Shown here one piece after another: positions 17,878 to 26,804 of a stretch of DNA of 64,000 nucleotides; the stretch's first letter is position 1; each line of letters begins with the position of its first letter. The stretch is from Jiella soli. Its GTDB lineage: Bacteria > Pseudomonadota > Alphaproteobacteria > Rhizobiales > Rhizobiaceae. The notes below the pieces were generated by a model. The model saw only the letters and a program-made list of their open reading frames with translations, was not told the DNA's origin and did no database searches. Where the stretch lies: positions 180,130 to 244,129 of the forward strand of contig NZ_JAJAVB010000039.1 of NCBI RefSeq assembly GCF_020615385.1. The letters are read 5' to 3'. The position numbers were made by a program, and so were the translations under genes.

Positions 17878-18345
17878 ATGGCCGATTCCATCGAATCCCG
17901 CCTCGCCTCTGCCGGCGTCACCCTCCCCGAAGCCGCGGCTCCCGCGGCCAACTACGTGCCGACCATCTCCTGGGGCAATCTGCTCCAGACCTCCGGCCAG
18001 CTGCCGATGGAGAACGGCGCCCTCGCCGTCACCGGCAAGCTCGGCGGCGGCGTCTCGCTGGCGGATGGGCAGAAGGCGGCCCGGCTTTGCGCCATCAACA
18101 TCCTCGCCCAGGCCAGGACCGCTCTCGGCGGCGATCTTTCTCGGATCGGCCGGCTCCTCAAGCTGACGGTCTTCGTCGCGAGCGATGCCAGCTTCACTGA
18201 GCAGCACAAGGTGGCGAACGGCGCGTCCGACTTCCTCGTCGAGATCCTCGGCGATGCCGGCCGGCATGCCCGCTCGGCCGTCGGGGTGCCGGTGCTTCCG
18301 ATGGACGCCGCGGTCGAGATCGAAGCGCTCTTCGAGATCGCCTGA
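17878..18345 (+). CDS. RidA family protein (YjgF/UK114 type)
   Basis: This 155-residue member of the RidA superfamily belongs to the longer bacterial subgroup with an N-terminal extension before YVPTISWGNLLQTSGQLPM. RidA hydrolyses reactive enamines and imines released by PLP enzymes, using a conserved Arg near the C-terminal half. This protein ends HARSAVGVPVLPMDAAVEIE, where the Arg of RSAVGVP is at the expected place. Subgroups that keep this Arg generally have deaminase activity. ATG 17878 has AAGGAAG 12 bases upstream. The glycerophosphodiesterase gene begins one base after its stop, so the two are co-transcribed. Confidence 0.88.
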   Translation: MADSIESRLASAGVTLPEAAAPAANYVPTISWGNLLQTSGQLPMENGALAVTGKLGGGVSLADGQKAARLCAINILAQARTALGGDLSRIGRLLKLTVFVASDASFTEQHKVANGASDFLVEILGDAGRHARSAVGVPVLPMDAAVEIEALFEIA

Positions 18346-18346
18346 C

Positions 18347-19084
18347 ATGTCCGAAGGTTATCGCGGCGACTTCCAGTGGCTCGTCGAGCGGCCGATTGCC
18401 CATCGCGGACTGCATGACGGCATTCGGCATGTGCCGGAGAACTCTCTCCCGGCGGCGCAAGCGGCGATCGAGGCGGGCTACGCGATCGAGTGCGACGTGC
18501 AGATGTCGGCGAGCGGCACGCCGCATGTCTTCCATGACGCCGTCACCGACCGGCTGACCGATCGGCAGGGCTCCTTCGAGACCCTGTCCGATCCCGAGAT
18601 CGCGAACCTGCGGCTCGCAGGAACGGACGCCGGCATTCCGACGGTGGAGGAATTCCTCGACCTCGTCGACGGCCGGGTGCCGATCGTGATGGAGCTGAAG
18701 GGCCGCGACCCGCAGCGCGACGCCGAGTTCCTGGCGAAGCTGAGCCCTCTCGTCGCGGCCTATCGCGGCAAACTCGCCCTGATGTCCTTCGATCACTGGC
18801 TGATCGACGCAATGCTCGCCATGCGGCCGGCGGACCGCCCGATCGGTCTGACCGCGGAAGGCGTCGAGGAACCGGTTCTCGCCGCCCACCGCGCGATCTT
18901 TTCGCTTGGCTGCGACTTCGTCTCCTACAACCTCGCCCATCTGCCGAACGGCTTCGTCGACTGGGTCCGCACAGATCGCGGCGCCCCGGTGATATCCTGG
19001 ACGGTCAAGACGGCGGACGAAGCCGCCCACAGCGTCCGCCATGCCGATCAAATTACGTTCGAGGGCTTTGCGCCGCAGCAATGA
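18347..19084 (+). CDS. Glycerophosphodiester phosphodiesterase family protein
   Basis: This 245-residue cytoplasmic TIM-barrel (no signal peptide) has the GDPD catalytic signature: IAHRGLHDG (first catalytic His and Arg), PENSLPAAQAAIEAGYAIECDVQ (metal-binding Glu and Asp) and HVFHDAVTDRLT (second catalytic His). VPIVMELKG supplies the third metal Glu. It splits glycerophosphodiesters into glycerol-3-phosphate and an alcohol, as in phospholipid turnover. It starts one base after the ridA-type stop, and the FemAB-like gene follows after 39 bases. Confidence 0.9.
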   Translation: MSEGYRGDFQWLVERPIAHRGLHDGIRHVPENSLPAAQAAIEAGYAIECDVQMSASGTPHVFHDAVTDRLTDRQGSFETLSDPEIANLRLAGTDAGIPTVEEFLDLVDGRVPIVMELKGRDPQRDAEFLAKLSPLVAAYRGKLALMSFDHWLIDAMLAMRPADRPIGLTAEGVEEPVLAAHRAIFSLGCDFVSYNLAHLPNGFVDWVRTDRGAPVISWTVKTADEAAHSVRHADQITFEGFAPQQ

Positions 19085-19123
19085 TCGCTTGCGCTGCGGC
19101 AGCGAAGCCTTAGTTTCCACCGC

Positions 19124-20335
19124 ATGTGGAACAATTCGAACGGGTCCGACTCTGGCCAAGCCTCCTTCGCGATCCGGATCGTCGAACGGATCGCAGCCGT
19201 CGATCCCAACGTCTGGAACGGGCTCGCCGCGACTGGCGGCGCGGTACAGCCGCATCCGGAAAATCCCTTCGTCACGCATGAATTCCTGTCGGCTCTGGAG
19301 GACTCAGGCTGTGTCGGCCAAAGAGCCGGCTGGCTGCCGCAGCATCTGGTGCTCGAAGGCGATGACGGCGTGCCGATCGCCGTCGCGCCGGCCTATCTGA
19401 AGAGCCACAGCCAGGGCGAATACGTCTTCGACTATGGCTGGGCCGACGCCTTCCAGCGGGCCGGCGGACGCTATTATCCGAAGCTGCAGATGTCGGTGCC
19501 CTTCACCCCGGCGACCGGACCGCGGCTGCTCGTCGGCGGCCTGCCCGGCGCCGAGGTTCGCCGGCAGGCGCTGGCCGAGGGCGCGAAGGCCTATGTCGCC
19601 AAGACCGGCGTCTCCTCCGTCCACGCCACCTTCGTGACCGAGGACGATCTGACCGCCCTCACCGGCTCGGACTGGCTGCACCGCACCGACCAGCAGTTCC
19701 ATTTCCGAAACCGCGGCTATGGAAGCTATGACGACTTCCTCGCGACCCTTGCCTCACGCAAGCGCAAGGCGCTGAAGAAGGAGCGCCGCGAGGCGCTGGC
19801 GAACGACATCTCGATCGAGTGGCTCACCGGTCGCGACCTCACCGAGGCGGCGTGGGACGCCTTCTTCGAATTCTACCTCGACACGGGCGGGCGCAAATGG
19901 GGCCGCCCCTATCTCAACCGCCGCTTCTTCAGCCTGATCGGCGAGCGGATGGGAGACCGCGTCCTCCTGATCATGGCCAAGCGTGCGGGGCGCTACATCG
20001 CCGGCGCGCTGAACCTTCTCGGCACGGACACGATCTTCGGGCGCAACTGGGGCTGCATCGAGGAACACCCGTTCCTGCATTTCGAGGTCTGCTACCACCA
20101 GGCCATCGACTATGCGATCGCCCATAAGCTGGAGGTGGTCGAGGCCGGGGCCCAGGGGCAGCACAAGCTGGCGCGCGGCTACGAGCCGGTGACCACCCAT
20201 TCCGCGCACTTCATCGCCCATCCGGGGCTGCGCCATGCCATCGAGGACTATCTGGAAGCCGAACGTGAGGAAGTGGAACAGGTCGGCGAGATCCTGAGCG
20301 GTCACACGCCCTACAAGAAGGGGGACGCCGAGTAG
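19124..20335 (+). CDS. FemAB-like N-acyltransferase (GNAT, DUF482/COG3146)
   Basis: This 403-residue cytoplasmic protein fits the PF04339 FemAB-like family by its segments NPFVTHEFLSALEDSG, FDYGWADAFQRAGGRYYPKLQ, HFRNRGYGSYDDFLATLASR, FGRNWGCIEEHPFLHFEVCY and GAQGQHKLARGYEP. Homologues are widespread in Proteobacteria and are often annotated as peptidoglycan-related acyltransferases. A biochemical reaction has not been established for the family to my knowledge. It probably shares a transcript with the ridA-type and GDPD genes upstream. Confidence 0.85.
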   Translation: MWNNSNGSDSGQASFAIRIVERIAAVDPNVWNGLAATGGAVQPHPENPFVTHEFLSALEDSGCVGQRAGWLPQHLVLEGDDGVPIAVAPAYLKSHSQGEYVFDYGWADAFQRAGGRYYPKLQMSVPFTPATGPRLLVGGLPGAEVRRQALAEGAKAYVAKTGVSSVHATFVTEDDLTALTGSDWLHRTDQQFHFRNRGYGSYDDFLATLASRKRKALKKERREALANDISIEWLTGRDLTEAAWDAFFEFYLDTGGRKWGRPYLNRRFFSLIGERMGDRVLLIMAKRAGRYIAGALNLLGTDTIFGRNWGCIEEHPFLHFEVCYHQAIDYAIAHKLEVVEAGAQGQHKLARGYEPVTTHSAHFIAHPGLRHAIEDYLEAEREEVEQVGEILSGHTPYKKGDAE

Positions 20336-20428
20336 CGCCCTCGCCTCCGGCGCCGGTCGGATAGCGCTTGGACAAGGTCCGCCCCGCGCCTAATCTTTGT
20401 CCTCCATCAGCCATGGAGGGACCGATTC

Positions 20429-20857
20429 ATGACCGCTTATGACGACGGCAACATCTTCGCCAAGATCATCAAGGGCGAGATTCCGAGCGAAAAGCTCTAT
20501 GAAGACCAGGCCGCGGTCGCGATCATGGACATCATGCCGCAGACCAAGGGCCACTGCCTGGTAATCCCCAAGGCGCCCTCTCGCAACCTCCTCGACGCCT
20601 CGGACGAGACGCTGGCCACGGTCATGCCGATCGTGGCGAAGCTGGCGCGGGCCGCCAAGTCCGCGATGAACGCGGACGGCGTGCGAATCGCGCAGTTCAA
20701 CGAAGCGACGGCGGGCCAGACCGTCTTCCACCTTCATTTCCACATCCTGCCGATGTTCGACGGGATCCCGCTCGGCCAGCACGGCGAGGCGAGCGGCGAC
20801 AAGGCCGCGATCGCCGAGCAGGCCGAAAAGATCCGCAAGGCCCTCGTGGCCGCCTGA
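20429..20857 (+). CDS. HIT family nucleotide-binding hydrolase
   Basis: This 142-residue histidine-triad protein of the Hint/HinT branch has its catalytic signature HLHFHILP at about residue 100. N-terminal FAKIIKGEIPSEKLYED and the central DIMPQTKGHCLVIPK are family standards. Members hydrolyse adenosine phosphoramidates and similar nucleotides. ATG 20429 follows GGAGG at 9 bases. The gene ends convergently with clpA, separated by a strong bidirectional terminator. Confidence 0.93.
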   Translation: MTAYDDGNIFAKIIKGEIPSEKLYEDQAAVAIMDIMPQTKGHCLVIPKAPSRNLLDASDETLATVMPIVAKLARAAKSAMNADGVRIAQFNEATAGQTVFHLHFHILPMFDGIPLGQHGEASGDKAAIAEQAEKIRKALVAA

Positions 20858-20921
20858 TCCAGGCCGGCCGCGCGGCCGGCAGATCGTTAGCGGGACGTCG
20901 TCCGTGCTTCCTCGACAACGA

Positions 20922-20953
20922 AAACGGGCCGCCTCGAAGGAGACGGCCCGTTT
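20922..20953. terminator. Bidirectional rho-independent terminator between HIT gene and clpA
   Basis: A perfect 10-bp stem (AAACGGGCCG at 20922-20931, CGGCCCGTTT at 20944-20953) has a further short inner stem. It is flanked by T residues in both directions (TTT after it on plus, TTTT on minus). It serves two convergent genes. Confidence 0.85.
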
Positions 20954-20976
20954 CTCAGGTCAGTGCAGCGGACGGC

Positions 20977-23481
20977 CTAGTTCCGGCGCGGAACCCGCGG
21001 AACCGCCGAGCCGGTGCGGCGATCGGAGCGCGTCTCCGTCTCGCCATTACCATCCTCGCCATCGTCCTCATCGGCACCGTCGTCGAAGTCCTCGTCCGCC
21101 TCGATCTCGTCCTCGATGTCCGAGCCATCGGCCGCGACCTTGGCCCGGCGCCGCGACTCGCCGCCCTTCTTCGGCTTGCCCGGCGGAACTTCGTCGGCGA
21201 TCGCCTCGAGCGCCAGCGTCTTGGCGCCGGCCTCGTCTTCGACGACGGTGACCTTGACCGTGCCGCCGCGCTTCAGCTTGCCGAACAAAACCTCGTCGGC
21301 GAGCGGCCGCTTGATGTGCTCCTGGATGACCCGGCCCAGCGGCCGCGCACCCATGTTCTCGTCATAGCCCTTCTCGGCCAGCCAAGAGACGGCATCCGGC
21401 GACAACTCGAAGATGACGCCACGCTCGGACAGCTGGGCCTCAAGCTGCATGACGAACTTCTCGACCACCTGATGGATCACCGGCGTCGGCAGCGCACCGA
21501 ACGGGATGATCGCGTCGAGGCGGTTACGGAACTCCGGCGTGAACAGGCGGTTGATCGCCTCCTCGTCCGCGCCGGTGCGCTTGGAATGCCCGAAGCCGAT
21601 GTTGGCCTTGGCCATGTCGGCGGCACCCGCATTGGTCGTCATGATGAGGATCACGTTACGGAAGTCGATCTGCTTGCCGTTGTGATCCGTCAGCTTGCCG
21701 TGGTCCATGACCTGCAGGAGGATGTTGAAGAGGTCCGGATGGGCCTTTTCGATCTCGTCCAGCAGGAGCACGCAGTGCGGATGCTGGTCGATCCCGTCGG
21801 TCAAAAGGCCGCCCTGGTCGAAGCCGACATAACCCGGAGGCGCGCCGATGAGCCGCGAGACCGTATGCCGCTCCATGTACTCCGACATGTCGAAGCGCAG
21901 GAGCTCGACACCGAGCGCAGAGGCCAGCTGGCGCGCGACCTCGGTCTTGCCGACGCCCGTCGGGCCGGAGAAGAGATAGGAGCCAATCGGCTTGTCGGGC
22001 TCGCGCAGACCTGCGCGCGACAGCTTGATCGCCGAGGCGAGATTCTCGATCGCCGCATCCTGACCGTAGACGACGCGCTTCAGCTGCTCGTCGAGATGGG
22101 CGAGCACTTCCTCGTCGTCCTTGGAGACGGCCTTGGGCGGGATCCGCGCCATGGTGGCGACGGTCGCCTCGATCTCCTTCACGCCGATCTGCTTCTTGCG
22201 CTTGTTTTCCGGCAGGAGCATCTGCGAGGCGCCGCTTTCGTCGATCACGTCGATCGCCTTGTCCGGCAGCTTGCGGTCGTTGATGTAGCGGGCCGAGAGT
22301 TCCACCGCCGACTTGATGGCGTCGTTGGTGAACTTCACCTTGTGGAAGTCCTCGAAATACGGCTTCAGGCCCTTGAGGATCGACACGGCGTCGTCGATCG
22401 ACGGCTCCTTCACGTCGATCTTCTGGAACCTGCGCACGAGCGCCCGGTCCTTCTCGAAGAACTGCCGGTACTCCTTGTAGGTCGTCGAGCCGATGCAACG
22501 GATCGCGCCGGAGGAGAGCGCCGGCTTCAACAGGTTCGAGGCGTCCATGGCCCCGCCCGAGGTCGCGCCCGCGCCGATCACGGTGTGGATCTCGTCGATG
22601 AACAGGACCGCGCCCGGATAGTCCTCGAGCTCCTTGACGACCTGCTTCAGCCGCTCCTCGAAGTCGCCGCGATAGCGGGTTCCGGCGAGCAGCGTGCCCA
22701 TGTCGAGCGAGAAGATCGTGGCGTCCGCCAGCACTTCAGGCACGTCGCCGTCGACGACGCGCTTGGCGAGGCCCTCGGCGATGGCGGTCTTGCCGACGCC
22801 GGGATCACCGACGTACAGCGGATTGTTCTTGGAACGCCGGCAGAGCACCTGGATCGTCCGGTTGATCTCCTCGGCACGGCCGATGAGCGGATCGATCCGG
22901 CCGTTGCGGGCCTTCTCGTTCAGATTGATGCAATAGGCGCTAAGGGCGTCCGGAGCCGCCTTGCGCTTGCCGTCCTCATCCTGGCCCACGGTCGACTGTT
23001 CATCCTCCGCCCCGCGCAGCGGCCGGCTCTCAGAGGCGCCAGGACGCTTGGAAATCCCATGCGAAATGAAATTCACCGCGTCGTAACGGGTCATTTCCTG
23101 CTCCTGCAGGAAATAGGCCGCGTGACTCTCGCGTTCCGCGAAGATGGCGACGAGCACGTTGGCGCCCGTCACTTCCTCGCGACCGGACGACTGGACATGA
23201 ATGACGGCGCGCTGGATCACCCGGTGGAATCCGGCCGTCGGCTTGGAATCCTCGTCATGCCCGGTGACGAGGTTGGACAGTTCGGTATCGATGTAGGAAG
23301 TCAGGTTTCGCCTGAGCAGGTCGATGTCGACGCTGCAGCCCCGCATCACCGCCGCCGCGTCCTTGTCCTCGAGAAGCGCCAGGAGCAGATGCTCCAGCGT
23401 CGCAAACTCCTGTCGGCGCTCATTGGCGAATGTCAGCGCCTGATGGAGCGACTTCTCTAGGCTTTGCGAAAATGTCGGCAA
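20977..23481 (-). CDS. clpA: ATP-dependent Clp protease ATP-binding subunit ClpA
   Basis: This 834-residue AAA+ unfoldase has an N-domain (TFSQSLEKSLHQALTFANER, binds ClpS), a D1 ATPase (GDPGVGKTAIAEG; LFIDEIHTVIGAGA; pore YRGDFEERL) and a D2 ATPase (GPTGVGKTEVARQL; LLLDEIEKAHPDLF). The IGFGHS loop docks on ClpP. It feeds substrates to ClpP, including N-degron proteins delivered by ClpS. The last 75 or so residues are a basic then strongly acidic, disordered tail (AADGSDIEDEIEADEDFDDG) absent from E. coli ClpA. It starts 8 bases after the clpS stop, so the adaptor and unfoldase form one operon. Confidence 0.96.
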   Translation of the reverse strand: MPTFSQSLEKSLHQALTFANERRQEFATLEHLLLALLEDKDAAAVMRGCSVDIDLLRRNLTSYIDTELSNLVTGHDEDSKPTAGFHRVIQRAVIHVQSSGREEVTGANVLVAIFAERESHAAYFLQEQEMTRYDAVNFISHGISKRPGASESRPLRGAEDEQSTVGQDEDGKRKAAPDALSAYCINLNEKARNGRIDPLIGRAEEINRTIQVLCRRSKNNPLYVGDPGVGKTAIAEGLAKRVVDGDVPEVLADATIFSLDMGTLLAGTRYRGDFEERLKQVVKELEDYPGAVLFIDEIHTVIGAGATSGGAMDASNLLKPALSSGAIRCIGSTTYKEYRQFFEKDRALVRRFQKIDVKEPSIDDAVSILKGLKPYFEDFHKVKFTNDAIKSAVELSARYINDRKLPDKAIDVIDESGASQMLLPENKRKKQIGVKEIEATVATMARIPPKAVSKDDEEVLAHLDEQLKRVVYGQDAAIENLASAIKLSRAGLREPDKPIGSYLFSGPTGVGKTEVARQLASALGVELLRFDMSEYMERHTVSRLIGAPPGYVGFDQGGLLTDGIDQHPHCVLLLDEIEKAHPDLFNILLQVMDHGKLTDHNGKQIDFRNVILIMTTNAGAADMAKANIGFGHSKRTGADEEAINRLFTPEFRNRLDAIIPFGALPTPVIHQVVEKFVMQLEAQLSERGVIFELSPDAVSWLAEKGYDENMGARPLGRVIQEHIKRPLADEVLFGKLKRGGTVKVTVVEDEAGAKTLALEAIADEVPPGKPKKGGESRRRAKVAADGSDIEDEIEADEDFDDGADEDDGEDGNGETETRSDRRTGSAVPRVPRRN

Positions 23482-23489
23482 GCTTCACC

Positions 23490-23909
23490 TCAATTCTTTT
23501 CCATCACGCATTGCAGCGGATGCTGGTGCTGGCGGGCGAAATCCATGACCTGCGTGACCTTGGTCTCCGCAACCTCGTAGGTATAGATCCCGCACTCGCC
23601 AACGCCGTGGTTGTGCACATGCAGCATGATCCTGGTGGCTGCCTCCCGATCCTTCTGGAAGAACCGTTCGAGCACGTGAATGACGAACTCCATCGGAGTG
23701 TAATCGTCGTTCAGAAGCAGCACTCTGTAAAGGCTCGGGCGCTTGGTTTTCGGTTTCGTTCGCGTGATGACGGACGTACTCCGGTCCGTCCCCGGCCCGT
23801 CGTCCTTGCCTGCCTGCGACGTGACGACGCGCCATCCTTGTAGCGTTTCCAGAGGGCCCTCGTTCAATTCCACCACCATCGTCATCGCGTCTATGTATGT
23901 GTCATTCAT
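23490..23909 (-). CDS. clpS: ClpS, N-end-rule adaptor of ClpA
   Basis: This adaptor of up to 139 residues has a ClpS core at about residues 58-139: [20 protein letters not shown] holds the N-degron-binding Asn and Asp residues and the gate Met, and [20 protein letters not shown] holds the second pocket His. It hands proteins with bulky N-terminal residues to ClpA. The N-terminal stretch of about 55 residues is polar and probably disordered. Several in-frame Met codons (residues 1, 9 and 11) make the exact start uncertain. It lies directly upstream of clpA. Confidence 0.93.
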   Translation of the reverse strand: MNDTYIDAMTMVVELNEGPLETLQGWRVVTSQAGKDDGPGTDRSTSVITRTKPKTKRPSLYRVLLLNDDYTPMEFVIHVLERFFQKDREAATRIMLHVHNHGVGECGIYTYEVAETKVTQVMDFARQHQHPLQCVMEKN

Positions 23910-23997
23910 CGGATTTTAAGATGGCGCCATCCCGCCGCAGGCGCGCCGGATGCCGTTGATCGCGAAGGGCGCTTCGACCATGAAGATTAACGCAAAA

Positions 23998-24019
23998 AGG
24001 CCCGGCTGGAACCGGGCCT
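23998..24019 (-). terminator. Rho-independent terminator of the phasin gene
   Basis: A perfect 8-bp stem (AGGCCCGG / CCGGGCCT) with a 6-base loop is followed on the minus strand by TTTTT (complement of 23994-23998). It lies about 70 bases after the phasin stop and about 90 bases before the clpS start, so it ends the phasin transcript. Confidence 0.88.
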
Positions 24020-24088
24020 CGTGCAATTTGATCGGGTCTGTGGACCGGGACCGCCCCCGCGCCTCGAAAGCGCCGGGGATCGCCGTGA

Positions 24089-24487
24089 TCAGGCCGCAGC
24101 CTGCTCGTTCATCGCAGCTTCGGCGTTCGCCGCCGTCTGCTGGGCCGCCTTGGTACCGGTGCGGAGCGCCATCGACGCCGTCTGCTCGAACGGACGATAG
24201 GTGTCCTTGGCGATGCCGGTATAGATCTCGCTGACCTTGTTCATCTGCGCGATCCAGTTCTCATACGCCGTCTTGGCATATTCGTTCTGCACCTCGATCG
24301 ACTTCTCGACCGTCTTGGCCTGCAGAAGCTTCTCGATCATCGCCGTCTGCTGCTCATAGGACCGCTTGGTGAAGTCGGCGGTCTCGGAAGTGATCTGCTG
24401 GAACCCCTTCGTCATCGCCGAAAGCGACTTCATCGCGTTGTCCATGGCTTCCCTGGTCATCGTGTTGGCGTCTTCGTACATGTTCAT
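24089..24487 (-). CDS. Phasin family protein
   Basis: This 132-residue alpha-helical, cysteine-free protein begins MNMYEDANTMTREAMDNAMK and contains TADFTKRSYEQQTAMIEKLL and IEVQNEYAKTAYENWIAQM, the usual phasin_2 pattern. Phasins coat polyhydroxyalkanoate granules and control their number and size. It ends with an Ala-rich tail. ATG 24487 has AAAGGA 8 bases upstream. It has its own terminator, and a TGC-N3-GCA motif of the PhaR-binding type lies about 90 bases upstream, which would make it responsive to granule formation. No pha synthesis genes are in the window. Confidence 0.88.
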   Translation of the reverse strand: MNMYEDANTMTREAMDNAMKSLSAMTKGFQQITSETADFTKRSYEQQTAMIEKLLQAKTVEKSIEVQNEYAKTAYENWIAQMNKVSEIYTGIAKDTYRPFEQTASMALRTGTKAAQQTAANAEAAMNEQAAA

Positions 24488-24578
24488 AGAACTGTCCTTT
24501 CCCTTGCTGAAAACTGGCCATTTCCTCTGCCGCTGGCGTCGGGCGCCACGGCGTCGTCTTCTTACGGCCTTCAGATAT

Positions 24579-24587
24579 TGCACTGCA
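24579..24587. promoter_or_regulatory. Candidate PhaR-type site (TGC-N3-GCA) upstream of phasin
   Basis: The sequence TGCACTGCA within TTGCACTGCACAA lies 92 bases upstream of the phasin start codon, in an AT-rich patch. In Rhodobacter and Paracoccus, PhaR binds TGC/GCA repeats in front of phasin genes. A 9-bp match can arise by chance, so the site is only a candidate. Confidence 0.4.
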
Positions 24588-24862
24588 CAAAAGTTTTCAA
24601 GGTCTCGCTGCGGCGCGGGAGAATCACGTCCCGGCGGGGACCTAGCGGATCGGCCGGATGCAAGCCCGTTAAGGCTGCTGGCGGAAAGTTTCCCGGCGCA
24701 AAGAAGGGTTCGGCAACCATAAACCGATTGGTAATCCCCCCCGAACTATCGTTTGGCCATCAATTCGGCGCATCCGCGGTGGATGACGAGATGCCAGCAA
24801 GGCTTCTTTTAGTGACCCGATTTCGCGACGCCGCATTTTCCACGATCAGCGAGAGTATTCGC

Positions 24863-26329
24863 GTGCAATTCGAACTCACGAGACTCAAAACCGCCGCCGA
24901 GACAGTTGCGAAACTCGCAGGCATGGCCGCAGTGGGCGCTGGCCTGTTGCTTTCCATGACGGGCAGTGCTGCGGCTGTTAACCCGAAATATGCGGGTTTC
25001 GTCATCGACGCGAACAACGGCCACGTGCTTTATGCCGACCGGGCCGACGAGCTGCGCTTTCCGGCGTCGCTGACCAAGATGATGACGCTCTATCTCACCT
25101 TCGAGGCGATGAAGAGCGGTCGGATCTCGAAAAACGATGCGATGCCGGTCTCGTCCTATGCGGCATCGCGCCCGCCGTCGAAGCTCGGCCTGAAGCCCGG
25201 ATCGACGCTGAAGGTCGAAGAAGCGATCTATTCGCTGGTCACCAAGTCGGCGAACGACGCCGCGGTGGTGCTGGCCGAGTACCAGGCGGGTTCCGAAGCG
25301 GCCTTCGCACGACGGATGACGGAGCGAGCGCGCCAGCTCGGCATGGCGCACACGGTGTTCAAGAACGCCAACGGCCTGCCGAATTCCGACCAGCACACGA
25401 CGGCTCGCGACCTCTCCAAGCTCGGTATCGCGCTCCGCGAGCATTTCCCGGAATATTACGGCTACTTCTCCACCCGGTCCTACAGCTTCCGAGGCCGCAG
25501 GCTCGGCAATCACAACCGCGTGCTCTTCCGCGTCGACGGCGCCGACGGCATCAAGACCGGCTATATCAACGCCTCCGGCTTCAACCTCGTCACCTCGGTC
25601 AAGCGCGACGGCAAGAGTGTCGTCGCCGTGGTGATGGGCGGCACGTCCGGCCGTTCGCGCGACGACCACATGGTCGAGCTGCTGCGCCGCTACCTGCCCG
25701 AGGCAAGCACCAAGGACACCGGTCCGCTGATCGCAAGCCGCGATACGATGAGGGTCGCTTCGCTTCCCGAGGAAGTGCCGGTTCCCGGCTCGCGACCGGT
25801 GGGCGGCATGTCGATCAATGATCGCATCGCCGAGGCCTACGGCACCGAGACCGCGACACGCATCGCCGCCATTCCCGAGCCGAGCAACCGGCCGATCCTC
25901 GGCCGCGACGCGATCCGCGCCGCACTGGTCGAAGAGCGTCCGGTCGGTGCCGCCAATGCGATCCTTCCGCTCGTGAGACCGGCGGCGGCCCGCCCGGTCC
26001 CCACGCCCGCCGCGGCAATCCCGCAGGATCGCGGCCTCGACACCAGCCGCACCGGTTCGATCGCTTCGGATCAGACGCCGAATTCGCCCTGGGTCGTCCA
26101 GATCGCCGCGACCGACGACAAGGGGCGCGCCATCTCGATGCTGACCGAGGCCAAGCAGAAGGTCGGCCGCCCGCTCGCCAAGGCCGAGCCGTTCACCGAG
26201 ACCGTTCGCAGCGGTTCGCAGGTCCTGCATCGTGCCCGCTTTGCCGGCTTCTCCAGCAAGGACCAGGCCTGGAACGCCTGCACGGCGCTGAAGCGGGCCG
26301 ACTACAGCTGCTACGCCGTAGCAAATTGA
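24863..26329 (+). CDS. D-alanyl-D-alanine carboxypeptidase (PBP5/6 type) with SPOR domain
   Basis: This serine peptidase of about 488 residues trims the terminal D-Ala of peptidoglycan in the periplasm. It has a signal peptide ending LLLSMTGSAAA|VNP and the three catalytic motifs: SxxK in FPASLTKMM, SxN in TKSANDAA and KTG in DGIKTGYINA. After a Pro/Ala-rich linker, the C-terminal 80 residues (SPWVVQIAATDDKGRA to YSCYAV) form a SPOR domain, which targets glycan strands stripped of stem peptides at the division site. I use the GTG at 24863 because it puts a normal n-region before the hydrophobic core. ATG 24791 would add 24 residues. Confidence 0.92.
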   Translation: MQFELTRLKTAAETVAKLAGMAAVGAGLLLSMTGSAAAVNPKYAGFVIDANNGHVLYADRADELRFPASLTKMMTLYLTFEAMKSGRISKNDAMPVSSYAASRPPSKLGLKPGSTLKVEEAIYSLVTKSANDAAVVLAEYQAGSEAAFARRMTERARQLGMAHTVFKNANGLPNSDQHTTARDLSKLGIALREHFPEYYGYFSTRSYSFRGRRLGNHNRVLFRVDGADGIKTGYINASGFNLVTSVKRDGKSVVAVVMGGTSGRSRDDHMVELLRRYLPEASTKDTGPLIASRDTMRVASLPEEVPVPGSRPVGGMSINDRIAEAYGTETATRIAAIPEPSNRPILGRDAIRAALVEERPVGAANAILPLVRPAAARPVPTPAAAIPQDRGLDTSRTGSIASDQTPNSPWVVQIAATDDKGRAISMLTEAKQKVGRPLAKAEPFTETVRSGSQVLHRARFAGFSSKDQAWNACTALKRADYSCYAVAN

Positions 26330-26332
26330 CCC

Positions 26333-26366
26333 CTTCATGCCGGCCGCGGGGGTGGCCGGCATGAAG
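26333..26366. terminator. Strong hairpin after the carboxypeptidase gene
   Basis: A perfect 13-bp stem (CTTCATGCCGGCC at 26333-26345, GGCCGGCATGAAG at 26354-26366) with an 8-base loop starts 3 bases after the stop codon. No T-run follows, so it may act as a terminator with Rho or as a 3'-end stabiliser. Confidence 0.65.
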
Positions 26367-26479
26367 ACCAGCTTCGGCCGGGAGCGACCGAAGCTCGCGA
26401 GGGAAGTCGGGCGGCCAAGGCTCGCCAGTCGCCGCCCGATGCCATGACAGCATGTGTTCTGCGTAACGAGGGGTTGGAA

Positions 26480-26758
26480 ATGTCGATCGAGCAACAAGGC
26501 CGCGGTCTGACGCAAGCGGCGAGTGGCGCGCAGCCGGAGCGGCCGGCATTTCCCGCCGGCATGCATCCACTACAGCAGGCGGCCCTGCGCCTGGGCGATG
26601 CTCGCGATGGCCGTTCGCGGCTGAAGGCGAAGGAACTCGTCGGCCTGCTCCTGTCCTACGGCGCCCGCGCATGGCGGGCTTCGCAGCCGGTCAGCCACAG
26701 CCGTGTCCGCGCCTACTCACCTGCCGGACGCTCCGCGGTCCGGATGCGCTTCCACTGA
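26480..26758 (+). CDS. Hypothetical protein, 92 residues
   Basis: This short frame begins MSIEQQGRGLTQAASGAQPE, with GAGGGG 7 bases upstream of its ATG. The residues PLQQAALRLGDARDGRSRLK and AKELVGLLLSYGARAWR could form helices; the last third is Arg/Ser-rich and looks unstructured. I recognise no family. It fills the only space between the carboxypeptidase hairpin and the convergent DUF1489 gene. A credible ribosome-binding site is the main support, and a chance frame in GC-rich DNA is a real alternative. Confidence 0.4.
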   Translation: MSIEQQGRGLTQAASGAQPERPAFPAGMHPLQQAALRLGDARDGRSRLKAKELVGLLLSYGARAWRASQPVSHSRVRAYSPAGRSAVRMRFH

Positions 26759-26804
26759 AGCAAGCCGACGACGGACCATCGGCGGCTTTCGCCGGGTCCG
26801 CATC

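Noticed and set aside
21316..23460. A 714-codon open frame on the plus strand opposite clpA
   Set aside because: It is antisense to a certain gene; the translation is rich in Arg, Asp, Gly and His with no domain, which is typical of shadow frames in GC-rich DNA.
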